A DNA stretch of 64,000 nt from Gossypium raimondii. Lineage: Eukaryota > Streptophyta > Magnoliopsida > Malvales > Malvaceae. Numbering within the stretch: the stretch's first letter is position 1; each line of letters starts with the position of its first letter. Under the pieces are notes generated by a model. It was not told where the DNA came from and did not search any database. It was given only the letters and a program-made list of their open reading frames with translations. The stretch is taken from assembly GCF_025698545.1 (NCBI RefSeq), contig NC_068571.1:45603733-45667732 (forward strand), written 5' to 3'. Below, in pieces: positions 36,861-48,280 of the stretch. Made by a program: the position numbers and the translations under genes.

Positions 36861-37345
36861 TATTTAAACATAATTATTATTAAATATATTATAATTAAAA
36901 TATATAATTTAATAAAATTCTTAATGATTAATATTCTTATATGAATTTACTCAAATCATAATATATGATCTTGTAAAATATAAATTAACATAATTATTAT
37001 TAAATATATTATAATTAAAATATATAATTTAATAAAATTCTTAATAATTAATATTCTTATATGAATTTACTCAAATCATAATATATGATCTTGTAAAATA
37101 TAAATTAACATAATTATTATTAAATATATTATAATTAAAATATATAATTTAATAAAATTCTTAATAATTAATATTCTTATATGAATTTACTCAAATCATA
37201 ATATATGATACTGTAAAATATAAATTAACATAATTATTATTAAATATATTATAATTAAAATATATAATTTAATAAAATTCTTAATAATTAATATTCTTAT
37301 ATGAATTTACTCAAATCATAATATATGATACTATAAATGAAAATT
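36861..37345. repeat. 120-bp tandem repeat, about four copies
   Basis: Three near-identical 120-bp units (36961-37080, 37081-37200, 37201-37320), with partial, more diverged units on both sides. Each contains 'atatatgatcttgtaaaata' and ends 'tatgaatttactcaaatcata'. They lie in the 3' non-coding part of the Harbinger element. Confidence 0.95.
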
Positions 37346-37768
37346 TGAAATAATTAATATTAAATATATTTTATTTAAAATATATGATTTAATAAAATTT
37401 AAAATAATTATAACTAATAAATTATATTTTATGAATTTGTATAATTTAAAATAATAATTATTACATATAATTTAATAATTAATATTAAATTTCATAAAAT
37501 TCTTGATAATAAATTTTCAATTATGAATTTATACAATTTAAAATAATTAATATTAAATATAATTTAACAGTGATATATAATTTCATAAAATTCTTAATAA
37601 TAAAATGTTCTTATATGAATTTACTAAAATCAATATATAACTTGAGAATTATATTCTGCATAAACATAATTAACTTATATTAAGAAAATGTTAGATGAAA
37701 ATGAAATTGTACATCATAATCCATATGTTATATAGTTTTACAACATGAAAAAGTTTGAACATTGATAT

Positions 37769-38858
37769 TTAATGGTGAGAAAGAAATCTTCTGACCCATT
37801 CCAATCGGGCAACAGAAGGTAAACTAAAGAAAACGATCATTTGAGTTGGATGATCGGGAATTTTACTCAAAGCATCATACCGCTGATCGTTGGTTAAACC
37901 TTCAATTGACCATAAGGCTGAATATAAATTTGCAGCTTTCTCTTCCATCTTTTCCTCTGACTTCTGCTGAACTACCACCTCGGAGGCCATAGTCCTACTG
38001 ATTTGATCGCCAACGGCCTGGATTTTTTCCCCCAACAAAGTGGCAGCCTCCTCAAATGAAGAATACACATTATCACGAGCATCAGATTTCTTCTTTCTGT
38101 TGTTTGAAGATGAGGAACCCCCTTGGTCTCTATCTCCTCGCGGATCTGTGCGAAACATCCATGTCGTCTAAAGAGACGTCGACCATGATCATAGAATGTG
38201 TTTCTCTCTTCATTCATATCTCAGTAATACGTTCATCCTCAGATGTATTTCTTCAAGAACATCGCAATTGTTTGAGCGTCTTTCCTGTTCGATCTCTTGC
38301 GTATATCGCGAGAAGTGGTTGTAGTAAGGAAAAACGATGTCCGAATCGAGAGGCTTCTTTGTGACTCTAAAAAATGAGGAAATCATATTAGTTATAAGTT
38401 TTGTAAAAAACAAATAAATACTTGATAATACATTTTACCTTTACATAGGATTCCTAAAGCGCATCTTGACAACAACGAGTACGCTTATGCTCGTCCCAAC
38501 CAAAACCACTGTTGTTTTGGCCATTAAGCATATCGTAGACGACTGACCATTCCCTTTTTAGGCACCTAATCCGAGATTCAATATTTGGTTTCGCCTTCAA
38601 CATTGCTCTTGGTAAAGCCTTTTCTAGCATTTTCTCTAGCTCGTACAAATAACCGGCTTTGAACCCGGTATCAGCATTAAATGTTCCTACATTGTGCAAA
38701 TCCACCATGCAAGAAACCAAGGCTGCATCCTCCTCTGGAACCCATTTTCTTTTGCTTCCTCGAGAAGCTTGAGAAGAAGCACCCGTTGGTGGAACACCTG
38801 ACATATTGTTCTTAAGAAAAAAAAACAAATTAACATTATTTACTATTTTGAATATCAT
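37769..38858 (-). pseudogene. Harbinger Myb/SANT-like accessory gene, broken
   Basis: Read on the minus strand from an in-frame internal ATG in 'MSGVPPTG' (about 38802). The first exon has a trihelix/Myb-SANT-like region ('KRKWVPEEDAALVSCMVDLH', 'KAGYLYELEKMLEKALP', 'REWSVVYDMLNGQNNSGFGW'). After an intron near 38450-38370 comes 'DIVFPYYNHFSRYTQEIEQE', then a shifted frame. The C-terminal part (38158-37769) has a Lys/Ser-rich linker and 'IPDHPTQMIVFFSLP'. PIF/Harbinger elements use such a protein as the DNA-binding partner of the transposase. Comparison with the copy at 51798-52799 shows that the middle is out of frame here. Confidence 0.8.
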
Positions 38859-39072
38859 TTAATTGTTGGTGAACAGTTTATAATATTATATCGGTAGTTC
38901 AATACTAAATTTAAATTTATAACACATACTTAATGAAAAGATAATTACATTATAATTCAACAAAGTTTAGTACAATACAAAATTTTAATCAAAGACCACC
39001 AAAGTTTCATAAAGTAGATACATAAAATAACATCAACAAATCAATTCAAACTGAATTTGTCCCTAAACCTAA

Positions 39073-40469
39073 CTAATTTTTAGATGCTTGCCATTCATCG
39101 AACATTTGGTTGGCTAGTTCCATCCTCCAAGTTGCCCAAGCATCCGATGGATGAATATTTGTGATATTCGGTTCATCGTCATCCACCACATTAGTAGGTA
39201 ATCCTTCTCCCACCTCCGCTTCAATGGGATCAATACTCATATGGGTTCGAATAAAATTATGGAGCAAACAACATGCAATAATAATTCTATTGTGCACCCA
39301 TACAGGATAAAACGATGGACTCCTAAGTATTCCCCATCTAAGTTTTAATAAGCCAAAGCATCTTTCAATGACATTACGTCTTTGAGGCATGTTTCATATT
39401 AAAAAACTCTTACGGAGAACTTGGCTGATAACCCTGACGCCACTCGTTCAGATGATATCGCTGTCCTCTAAATGGTGCAAGAAATCCCTCACAATTTGTG
39501 TATCCAGCATCAACTAGATAATAACAACATATAAAATAAATTGGCTAAAAAATGATTAATTCAGCAAACAAAGTTTGATCTTAATGAATAATTCAAATTC
39601 CTCTAAGTATACACTGTACCATGAGGAACTTTTAGTCCATGTCTTCTACTAATGGCATCTCGAAGCACCCGTCCATCGGCAACTGAACCTTCCCAACCAG
39701 AAAGAACATAAACAAATTGCATCTCAGGTGTACAAACACCTAGCATATTTGTTGCTATGTCACATTTTCGGGTTCGATATCTAGGTTTATCAACTGTTGG
39801 CACCCTAATCTTTATGTGGGTTCCATCAAGAGCACCTAAGCAATTCTATATCACATGATATAAAACCTTGTGTTAGAATACTAATTTAAACCTAAGTCAA
39901 CTAAATGTTGTACAAGCTATATATAAAACTCAGTCTACTACCTTAAACCATTTTCACCTTGTGTCAGAAGAATCAGCTGTAATTGGCTCCGGCTTTTTAA
40001 ATAAGACATCTTGTAAGTGTATGACAGCATTTAAAACACTATGAAATGCTCTGCTTACAGTTTCCCCGGACCTTCTAAAGTGATGCTTGATAACTCGATT
40101 TTTCAGGTGATGGGAGATGATATGTAAAAACATTGCTACTTGCTCATCAACAAGCATGAACCTTGACGACTTCAATCCCCCTATCGATTCTAACATCTCA
40201 CATAGTTTAAAAAAGGCAGTTCTATTCATCCTAACTTGTTCAATACAAGTCTCGTCACTAGCATATACAAGCCTCTTCACATAATCCCATTTTGTATAAA
40301 AATCTAAGGTATATGACCTAATCCTTGGTCTATAAGTCTGTAGGCTAAGGCTAGCACCCATTCTAAACAAGAACCAAATCGCAATTCTACAGATTTCTAA
40401 CCATATTGTCAATGCAAGACCAATTCTTCTACGCCTCACACTTTGTGCAATTAAAGGCAGACGAGCCAT
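39073..40469 (-). pseudogene. PIF/Harbinger DDE transposase (HARBI1-like), broken
   Basis: Read on the minus strand. First exon 40469-about 39943, from 'MARLPLIAQSVRRRRIG' through the helix-turn-helix-like 'RMNRTAFFKLCEMLESIGG' and 'GETVSRAFHSVLNAV'. An intron follows (about 39942-39850), then 'NCLGALDGTH' (first Asp of DDE) and 'GWEGSVADGRVLRDA' (second Asp). A second intron follows, then 'YLVDAGYTNCEG' and 'RNVIERCFGLLKLRW' (Glu). A TAA replaces a Gln codon in the stretch before 'EFFNM' (near 39410). A one-base gain near 39390 shifts the frame before the catalytic Glu. The enzyme is therefore probably dead, though its three catalytic residues are still encoded. Confidence 0.88.
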
Positions 40470-40836
40470 TACTGCAACATATTAAAATTAGAACACACTA
40501 TCAATGAATTGAAGTTGCAATTACACATTATCAAATAAAAATAAACAATACAAATTTAGAACACACGAAGCAAAATGGTATCTACTAAATGATATCGTTG
40601 CAACAAAGTTAGATATTTTGGTTGGCCACATTTTAAAAAAAAAAATCCTAATTATTAATAAATTGTATTACTAAATAATTAGAAGGTTAAAAAGTGAAAA
40701 GATTTTCTAAGCAACATTATTTTTTTGGATTGTATGAGGATTTGCTTTAATGATCTTCTTTCTCTTGTTTTAAAACTTTTATAATATTTTAAATTTAAAT
40801 TGAAGTTATTAAAATATTAAATTTCGTGATTTTTAA

Positions 40837-41061
40837 TAAAATATTAAAGTCCTTATTTTAATTATTGATTAGTCCTTATTTTAATAAAATATTAAAGTCC
40901 TTATTTTAATTATTGATTAGTCCTTATAGCAATATAATATTAAAGTCCTTATTTTAATTATTGATTAGTCCTTATTTTAATAAAATATTAAAGTCCTTAT
41001 TTTAATTATTGATTAGTCCTTATAGCAATAAAATATTAAAGTCCTTATTTTAATTATTGAT
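40837..41061. repeat. 48-bp tandem repeat, 4.7 copies
   Basis: Unit 'aaaatattaaagtccttatt...gattagtccttat', with ends alternating between 'tttaat' and 'agcaat'. It lies in the 5' non-coding part of the Harbinger element, upstream of its transposase. The alternation suggests duplication of a 96-bp pair. Confidence 0.92.
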
Positions 41062-41667
41062 GTAATTTTTAAAATCAAATGACTCAACTAAAATTATTAT
41101 AGAATACAACTTATTTTAAAATATACATTTTATCAATGAATGTTTAATTTTTTTTCAATTTTATTTTCCGAGTTACAAGATCCCATTAGCTATAAATAAT
41201 GTTACATTTTATCGATTATATTAGAATTTTAACTTCCACTCTCAAAATAACTTTTATTATTATAATTTATGATTCATAAATTTGTTAAGAAATGTATAAA
41301 TAATTTAATCAACAATTATAACTTAAATATGGAAGCTCCACTTTCAAATAAATTTATCAAACAAGACACTAATTGCAACATGTACTGATTTCTTGAAAAG
41401 TTGTTTGAGTAAAGATATCATTGAACTTTGTCAAGATTTTAAGATCGAGCAAAATCTGATTCCATTCGAAAAAGATAATTCAAAATTAGATTTTCATCAA
41501 ATCAAGTTATTCAAAAATTTCAAGTTAACTCAAATAAACTGTTTGAGCTTTGATTTCAAGTCAAATTAAAATTTTACAATTCAAATAATTCGAATAACAA
41601 ATTGGAATAAATGCTCTTTTCGTCCCTGTCAGTATTGAAAATGTATAAATTGGTCACTCTCTCAGCA

Positions 41668-42640
41668 AAAATGTAACACCCTTAACCCTTATTAATAACT
41701 TTTTAAAACTAGTCATGACCCACAACCGAATAACTAAGATCAAAATAACATATACAATATTGAACTTTTCAAAGAACCAAAAATTATACCTTTTATTTAT
41801 TTACTAACTTGTGCACATACACATATAAATGTGTGCCACTTACCATTTCTCAAATCCATAATCCAAGTAAATTTATACATATACGGTCATTATAAAACTC
41901 TCAAACCATAGTAAGTATGTGTTTTCATGATATTCACCAAAACATATACTTATATATATGTGTCATTAGTAATTCATGCTTTAGCCGATTTTACCATTTT
42001 ATCTATTAAGGCAGGTACATGCTTATGAAATATAAACACCAATCCAAATCACATAGTCCCATACATCTTCTAAACAAGTATGTTCAAATTTTCCTATTTA
42101 TTAAATACTATATTCCCAAATACCGAATGATCTCATATCAATACCTTAATTAACTTAAACCACTGTTGCACCAAACATGTACAACTTGAATAGCAATTTA
42201 TTGAACTATACATACAAGTTATCGATTAACATATGAATTTCGGCCTAAAACTTACAAATTCATAAATTGCATTTCACCTAAAACCATGCATTATATCACT
42301 CAAAAGGAATCAAGTACAAAACCAAATATATATACTTACCAACTAGCATTCTTCCTCTAACAAAAAATAGTTACATTTCCATATAGACACAGATTTGCCA
42401 ACTTCACATGATACTGAATTTTAACAAGAGAAACGGCCATTCTTTAAACCAATCATCCATCATTTTGATTATATTATAACAAAAGACCACTTATCACACA
42501 CACCCACACAAAATTCCAAACACATGCTTTCAGTTGTTTCACGCTCTTAGGAGAATACCCTAAACACTATGTTCGAATCTTGTCATCCGTAGAAAAATCA
42601 AAATCAACAATTAACACAATTAATCAGAAGACTACAAGTT
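41668..42640. repeat. Possible gypsy LTR fragment inside the Harbinger element
   Basis: 'tgtaacacccttaaccctt' at 41668 resembles the terminal sequence of cotton-type gypsy LTRs, and the following kilobase is non-coding. I find no second end or duplication, so this is tentative. Confidence 0.25.
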
Positions 42641-43856
42641 TGCACATTATTTTGAGCATTACTGCCATTGATAAGCAATCCAGGCAGCAATTAACATAAT
42701 CAATCACGCGACCGGAAAGCAAGAAAAAACAGACTAAGACGAACTCAACAACCATTCAGAAAATTTGCTCAGAGCTAAGATCTTTTGAGCTCTAATGCTT
42801 AGTTACCAATAACAAATTAAATTATTAAATTCCCTTGCACTTAAAATAGGAGAATAAAGATTTAACAAGCATATAGAACCATCATGATCTACCAGATTAA
42901 AGATAAAATAGAAATTGGAGAACAAAGAAACAAAAATTGACATTCCCATCAGGCAATTAGATCAAAACAAGAATTAAGCAAAAAAAACAAAACAAAACCC
43001 ATTAAAACTAACAAAATCAAGCATACCCAGATCAATAAACATGAAATCAAACACGATAAAATGGAGATCCAAACGAGTTATAACCCAAAAAACTAGCCAA
43101 AAACAAAAGTTACCTTCAAAGAGAATACTCCTACTAGTATTGGAGATAAAAAAAGGACTCGAAAATTACAACAGAACAAACAAAAATCCAAGATTAGAAG
43201 AGAAGAGAGAACAAAAATCCGACTATTGTTTTCAAAGGATTGTCAGTCCTATGCTGATGAATAAAGACATACATGCATAATTTTCCCTACAATATCCATA
43301 ATAACAATATCAACAAAAAACAGTATGCATTTCGGGTAGCCTAACCAACAAATGTTCCTACATTTCAATCACACCCGTCCATCCAAACAAAAAAACTATG
43401 GAAAACTAACCTGTTAATCAGCAAATCGGGGCACAATGAAGAAGAACCTGTAATGAGAAAAGGGGAAACCGATTAGATAAAAACAATAGAAAAGGTTGAC
43501 CTCGAATTCGACAGAGAGGAAAACTAACCGATGACGCAAATCGACAGAGAGCAAATCGACAGAGAGCAAATCGGCCGAAAAAGAAAAGAAATGAAACGAG
43601 GGGAGCAAGCTTGAAGGAACGGAAGAGGAATACAGGGGATAGGGGGAGGGTAAAACAGGGAGGGTTTGCTGAAGCCGTTCCTAATCTGGGCAGAAGGGGG
43701 GGAATAGAAATCGGTGCTTTTCACCGATTAGGAAAGTAACGGGATACACGCGTATTAGCAATACGCTGAACCAAACGGCGGATTAGAGAGGTATTATGTG
43801 GGGCCCATCGATTAGGGGTGTATTGGCATAGCCAATACACCAAACCAAACAAGCTC

Positions 43857-43950
43857 TAAGTCTAGTAGTCAAACCTGCTACAATTCACACCATTCTGTCT
43901 ATTGCGATCACTAAACAGTGGCCATTGCAACAAATTGACGTGAAGATTTA
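43857..43950 (+). pseudogene. Copia reverse transcriptase, continuation after the Harbinger insertion
   Basis: Downstream of the TAA duplication the plus strand encodes 'VKPATIHTILSIAI' and 'WPLQQIDV', the conserved stretch before the first catalytic Asp region of copia reverse transcriptase. It is in the frame expected from the left side once one TAA is removed. Similarity ends at about 43950 with a stop. The rest of RT, RNase H and the 3' LTR are missing. Confidence 0.85.
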
Positions 43951-44059
43951 AATTTATCTAAAACCCTAATTAATCTTATGAAAGAACTTAAGAATCGAAA
44001 TTAGAACCCCTAATCAAGTCTTATGAACCATAATTAATGCTTGGAAATGTTATTGCTCA

Positions 44060-44568
44060 AAAGGCTTGTCTATCTCTATCTATATACAAATGAGGAAGGG
44101 TGTATTCCTTTATATAGGCTAAGGCCCTCTGATCTTACAACTAGGATTTAATACATTTGATGATTAAGATTGAGTCTCTAGAACATTCTCTACAAGTCTA
44201 TACTTGCCTAGGCTATTATAGAGATTTTGAAATGTTCTACTTGGTTCCATAAGGTTTAGGTCTCTTTCTTGGACTTCCGAACTTTTTCGAGCCTTCTAGA
44301 CTCTTTTGATGTGTTCTAGAAGTGTGCGTTACATTCCTAGAGACATGGGTGTAATAAAGCCTATATATAATGAATCCAAGATTAGCATTAACTAAGAATA
44401 TGTATCCATTATTGTTATATTTAATTTTATAAATAAATTTATATTTTTAAAAAGTTATATTTCAGAAATATATACTTTTTAATGATATTTCATACATATA
44501 TTTAAATAAATACCTATAAGAGAGTGATGTCGTGACACTAAGAGTCAGAATACTCAAGGTCGTGACAT
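44060..44568 (-). repeat. Direct repeat copy A, possible 3' LTR of a small element
   Basis: About 450 bp matching 46178-46660 (shared 'gtctatctctatctat', 'gaaatgttctacttggttcca', 'atgtatccattattgttatat' types). Copy A ends in 'gtcgtgaca' (TGTCACGAC on minus) followed by a purine-type tract (CTGGGGGAGT on minus, 44571-44580). This is consistent with an LTR and polypurine tract in minus orientation. Confidence 0.5.
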
Positions 44569-45058
44569 TAACTCCCCCAGGTCACAATACCGAAGTTGCA
44601 TGCTTGATTCCTTTGTTCTTATCCATCAGTTAAGTCCTTGAAAGTGCATCAAACATATACTTGTAACAGAATTAAGAAAAAGCGATAAAAAGACTCGAAC
44701 AATACTCGAAAACAAGCTCTTTAGGTGTGGAAAGAGATTAATTTGTCGTATTGAAATACAACGTATCAACAACTTAGTACTAGTTAAACATAAGGTAATT
44801 AGTGAGTCAATATTTTCTTACATTTTACTTTGCATGTAAAAACCATCAAGGATAAGTACAAAATGATATTAATGTGAATAATGAAATTTTATTTAAACCA
44901 ATTTGTTCAAAAAATTAAAAATATATATAATGCAAAATTATACTAAAGGCACTGGATCTCAATAGCCTATTAATTGATTATGTTTATTTTGTGTCTTATT
45001 ATTATTATTTTTAATTGTATTCATTGTAAATTTTCATTCACTTTGCATCATGAACTTA

Positions 45059-45208
45059 GGGTGGGTTTGGATGGGCAATTGGGTGCGGTGCAGTGCGTTT
45101 AGTTTACTATTTGTCTCACGCTACAGTATCGCTACAGTATCTAATCTCACTACCACTGCTGTTTTTACAATAACCGTAGGTAAACGCATCGCCCATCCAA
45201 ACTCACCC
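45059..45208. mobile_element. Tourist-type MITE, 150 bp
   Basis: Left end GGGTGGGTTTGGATGGGC and inverted right end GGGTGAGTTTGGATGGGC differ at one of the first 18 bases. A TTA target duplication is at 45056-45058 and 45209-45211. The interior 'gctacagtatcgctacagta' holds a short direct repeat and is non-coding. The high TIR identity suggests a relatively young insertion. Confidence 0.92.
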
Positions 45209-46177
45209 TTAATCCTACACCTAGATCTGATTTACTAAGAGGAGTGGCCTTGGGCTTTCGTGTGGTCTTTGTTACCACATTAGTTCGAGGATCATTTCAT
45301 GGTTAAGACTTACTTAGCGTTCGTGTGACACTATCACTGCATTCGCTATAGACGTATTGCCACCCAATAGTTAACTTTTATAAAGGGGAACCCATTCGTC
45401 AACAAATGATGTTCTTTTAAACTTGGACTTCTTGCATTGGAGTTAGTTGAAAGCTAACCTATAGTAACTATTTTAGTTTTTAAAACTTAAATTTAAGAGT
45501 CGTACCCTGCCTTTGTAGCTAAACCCTACCAACTCATCTTCATTCCTTTAATGAAATTGTTTTACTATATTTTTTTCTTCTTGTTACTAGAATATTGCTT
45601 TTGTTTTGCTAATTCATTTGTGTTTTTGTCTTTTTTTTTGTGCTTGTATCATTTTACATCCATCATCACAACATTCGAAAAATATTAAACCGGTCTACTT
45701 TCGACTCATATCAATTTTAGGGGAAATTTTTTAATACCATGTAATCACACTCTCCAACATGAGATGTTTGGTTTAAGAAACAAACTCCATGTTATTTGAA
45801 CTTTCAATAATAAAATTTAAATGTAGCATTAAATATAGATAATTCGAGAGTGTATATTTTAATGGGAAATAGTTTATTAAATCGTAACATATTTAAAAAA
45901 AAACAATCTTTTTATAATAATCTATTGCTATTTAAAATCGTCGAATCACTTAATACTACAGTGAAGAGATTTGAAGAGGCCTAAAAGCATCACCAAAAGG
46001 CCATACGATTGCTAAATTAGTATTGGCATTACCAAAAGACTTTAGTTTCATTAATTCGTAGCGTTAGGCTTGGGTGTTACGCTAACAAATGCCTGAATCA
46101 ACTCTAACAAGCATGTTAAGAGAGCACACAAACAACACTTTGAGAGTTGAGAAATTTCTTGGAAGTGTTATTTTTGA

Positions 46178-46660
46178 AAAAAGTTGTCTATCTCTATCTA
46201 TGTACGAACGAGGGAGGGTGCCTTCTATTATATAAGTTAATGCCCTTTGATCTTAAGACTAGGATTTGATACATCTGATGGTTAAGCTCACGTCTTTAGA
46301 ACTTTATCTACATTCTATACAAGTTTATACATGGTTAGAATATTTTAGAGTTTTCGAAATGTTCTACTTGGTTCCACAGGAATTAGATCTCTTTCTTAGA
46401 TTTCTAAACTTTTTTAACCTTCCAAACTCTTTTAACATGTTCTAAAACTATTTACCACGTTCCGAAAATATTTGAGATTTTTTTTTAAGAGTGCTCCATT
46501 TTGAAATATTGATGAGACATGTGACTCGTAAAGTCTATGCCTAATGAATATGATATTAGCATTAGATTGGAGTATGTAACCATTATTGTTATATTTAATT
46601 TTTATTTTTAGAAAGTTATATTTCATAAATGATATTTCATATATATATAAATAATTATGT
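46178..46660 (-). repeat. Direct repeat copy B, possible 5' LTR
   Basis: Partner of 44060-44568, similar along most of its length with many substitutions. The outer end lacks the clear TGTCACGAC of copy A ('ggtagtcgaagg' is found instead) and no primer-binding site is obvious at its inner edge. An LTR origin is likely but not proven. Confidence 0.5.
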
Positions 46661-48205
46661 ATATAAGGGTAGTCGAAGGGAAATCTTCAGATTATAGCTT
46701 AGATTCTAAACTATTACTCGATTTTCAAATAATGTAATTCAATCATTAAAATATTAATATAATATTAATCAAAATTTTTCATCAACCAAATCCATTTTCA
46801 AAACTATAGAATACTTACGGGATGTTTAGTTCACTGTAATGGGTATGCTATTACAGCCCTATTTCGTGGGCCCCACCTATTCTGTCGTTTGGTTGGGTGT
46901 AATGCCCTATTACGGGCTTATTACATTACCCCTATTCAGTGCAATTTGCTACTTTCTATTCCCGAAGGAAAGCTCAGTTTTGCTTCCGTTTTGTTTCTCC
47001 CAATTTCTTCTGCCCTATTTTACCCTCCCAACCCGAAAGCCACCTCCACCCTCTCCCTCGCAACATCAATCAGAACCACCCCTTACATTTTCCTTCTTTT
47101 GTTCCTGAAGGTAACTACGATCAAAACTAGAGGATCGGCCACACCAAAAAGTGAGTTTTTCTCAAATCTGATAACTCCCCCTCTTTTTTCCCGCAATGAA
47201 TCAATTCAATTAATAATTTTGAGGCCCATCAATTTTTCTGCTTGTTTATTGTTTAAGTTCCAGGAAAATCGAAGAGGCCTCATTGTTTTCCAGCAGGAAC
47301 TAGAGCTCTGACAAGGTTTTTGATCTCAAAATTCTGACAAGGTTGCCTGTAAGTGGGGGTGTTTCTTTAACTTCAAACCTTGCAAATTGAGTCTCTTGTT
47401 TTAACTTTCTTGTTTGGTTCTTGATTAGGTCTCAAGATTTCCTTGATCTCCATCCTTTCTGGGTATGTTTTGAATTCCTTTTTGTCTGAAACTTGTAAAA
47501 AATAGTGTTTGCTTTTACCAATTGCATTGGTTTATTGATTGATTTTCATAGAAATTGAATGGTGTTGTTTGGTTTTATTGAAATATGGATCCCTTTTTGT
47601 TCATCCTTTCTGTATGTCTTCGATTCTTATATGGCTCCAACTCTTCATTTTTCTTGAAATTTTCGTGTTCGACATGTTTTTAGACATGGGTTCGGGGTAT
47701 CAAACATTTATACCCGAATCTGAGCAACATAACTTTGATGTGCCTGTGATAATATTTTGTGTGTTTTATGTAAATTTTCTGAATAGTCTTTCTATTTTTA
47801 GTTGCAACATATTCTTGCTTAATTTTGGATATTCCGTGGACTTTGTTGTTCGGTTCTTGATTGGCGTCAACTTCGTTTGCAGTAATTCTTGATTTTAGTT
47901 TATGCACATGCGTCTGAGCGATTCTTTGCAGTATATGTAACTGTAATATTATTATGGTCAATTGAGATTAAAATAAGCTCTATTGGCTATGAGTGCATGA
48001 GTTATGGTTGAATTTGATTAAATGAAGCATCTTATTAAATTTCTATATTTGACTCTAAAATTTTACATTTAGCTGATATTAACATCTCTGTAGTGACTTA
48101 TCCAAATCATCTCTGCGCAAATTATGCAGCACCTTTCAGCTAAGCATTGTTATGATTTATGAGGCTTAACCAGAAGGTATTGATGTTCTATGTGAAATTT
48201 TATAG

Positions 48206-48280
48206 GTAAGAGCTATTAGCTACCGATTTGCTCCAGACATAAATCGTTGGCAAGCTGAAGCTCTAGTTGCAATTCAAGAG
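48206..48280 (+). pseudogene. CENH3-like exon captured in the Harbinger element
   Basis: A 75-bp open stretch bordered by an acceptor (ttttatag) and a donor-like GT (gaggttggt), phase 0 on both sides, coding 25 residues that include 'ISYRFAPDINRWQAEALVAI'. This matches the alpha-N/alpha-1 to alpha-2 segment of plant centromeric histone H3. The Trp in NRWQAEAL and the non-canonical spacing distinguish it from ordinary H3, which has 'RFQSSAVAALQEA' there. I find neither the preceding exon nor the following one (starting near AAED) within 1 kb. It looks like a single exon with intron flanks moved into the element, not a gene. Assignment rests on recalled family sequence. Confidence 0.75.

Larger units (their letters stand above)
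36444..43856 (-). mobile_element. PIF/Harbinger DNA transposon, 7.4 kb, inserted in the copia element
   Basis: Terminal inverted repeats: left CAGTGCGTTTGGTTCGCTG..., inverted right GAGCTTGTTTGGTTTGGTG..., about 20 of 25 positions matching. The TAA target duplication is at 36441-36443 and 43857-43859. The element is transcribed on the minus strand: 5' non-coding part 43856-40470, DDE transposase pseudogene 40469-39073, then a Myb/SANT-like gene 38858-37769. This two-gene content is typical of PIF/Harbinger. Subterminal repeats of 'ggaatagaggtgtaatag' type lie just inside 36444. The insertion point is inside the copia reverse transcriptase frame, which continues on the far side. Confidence 0.92.
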
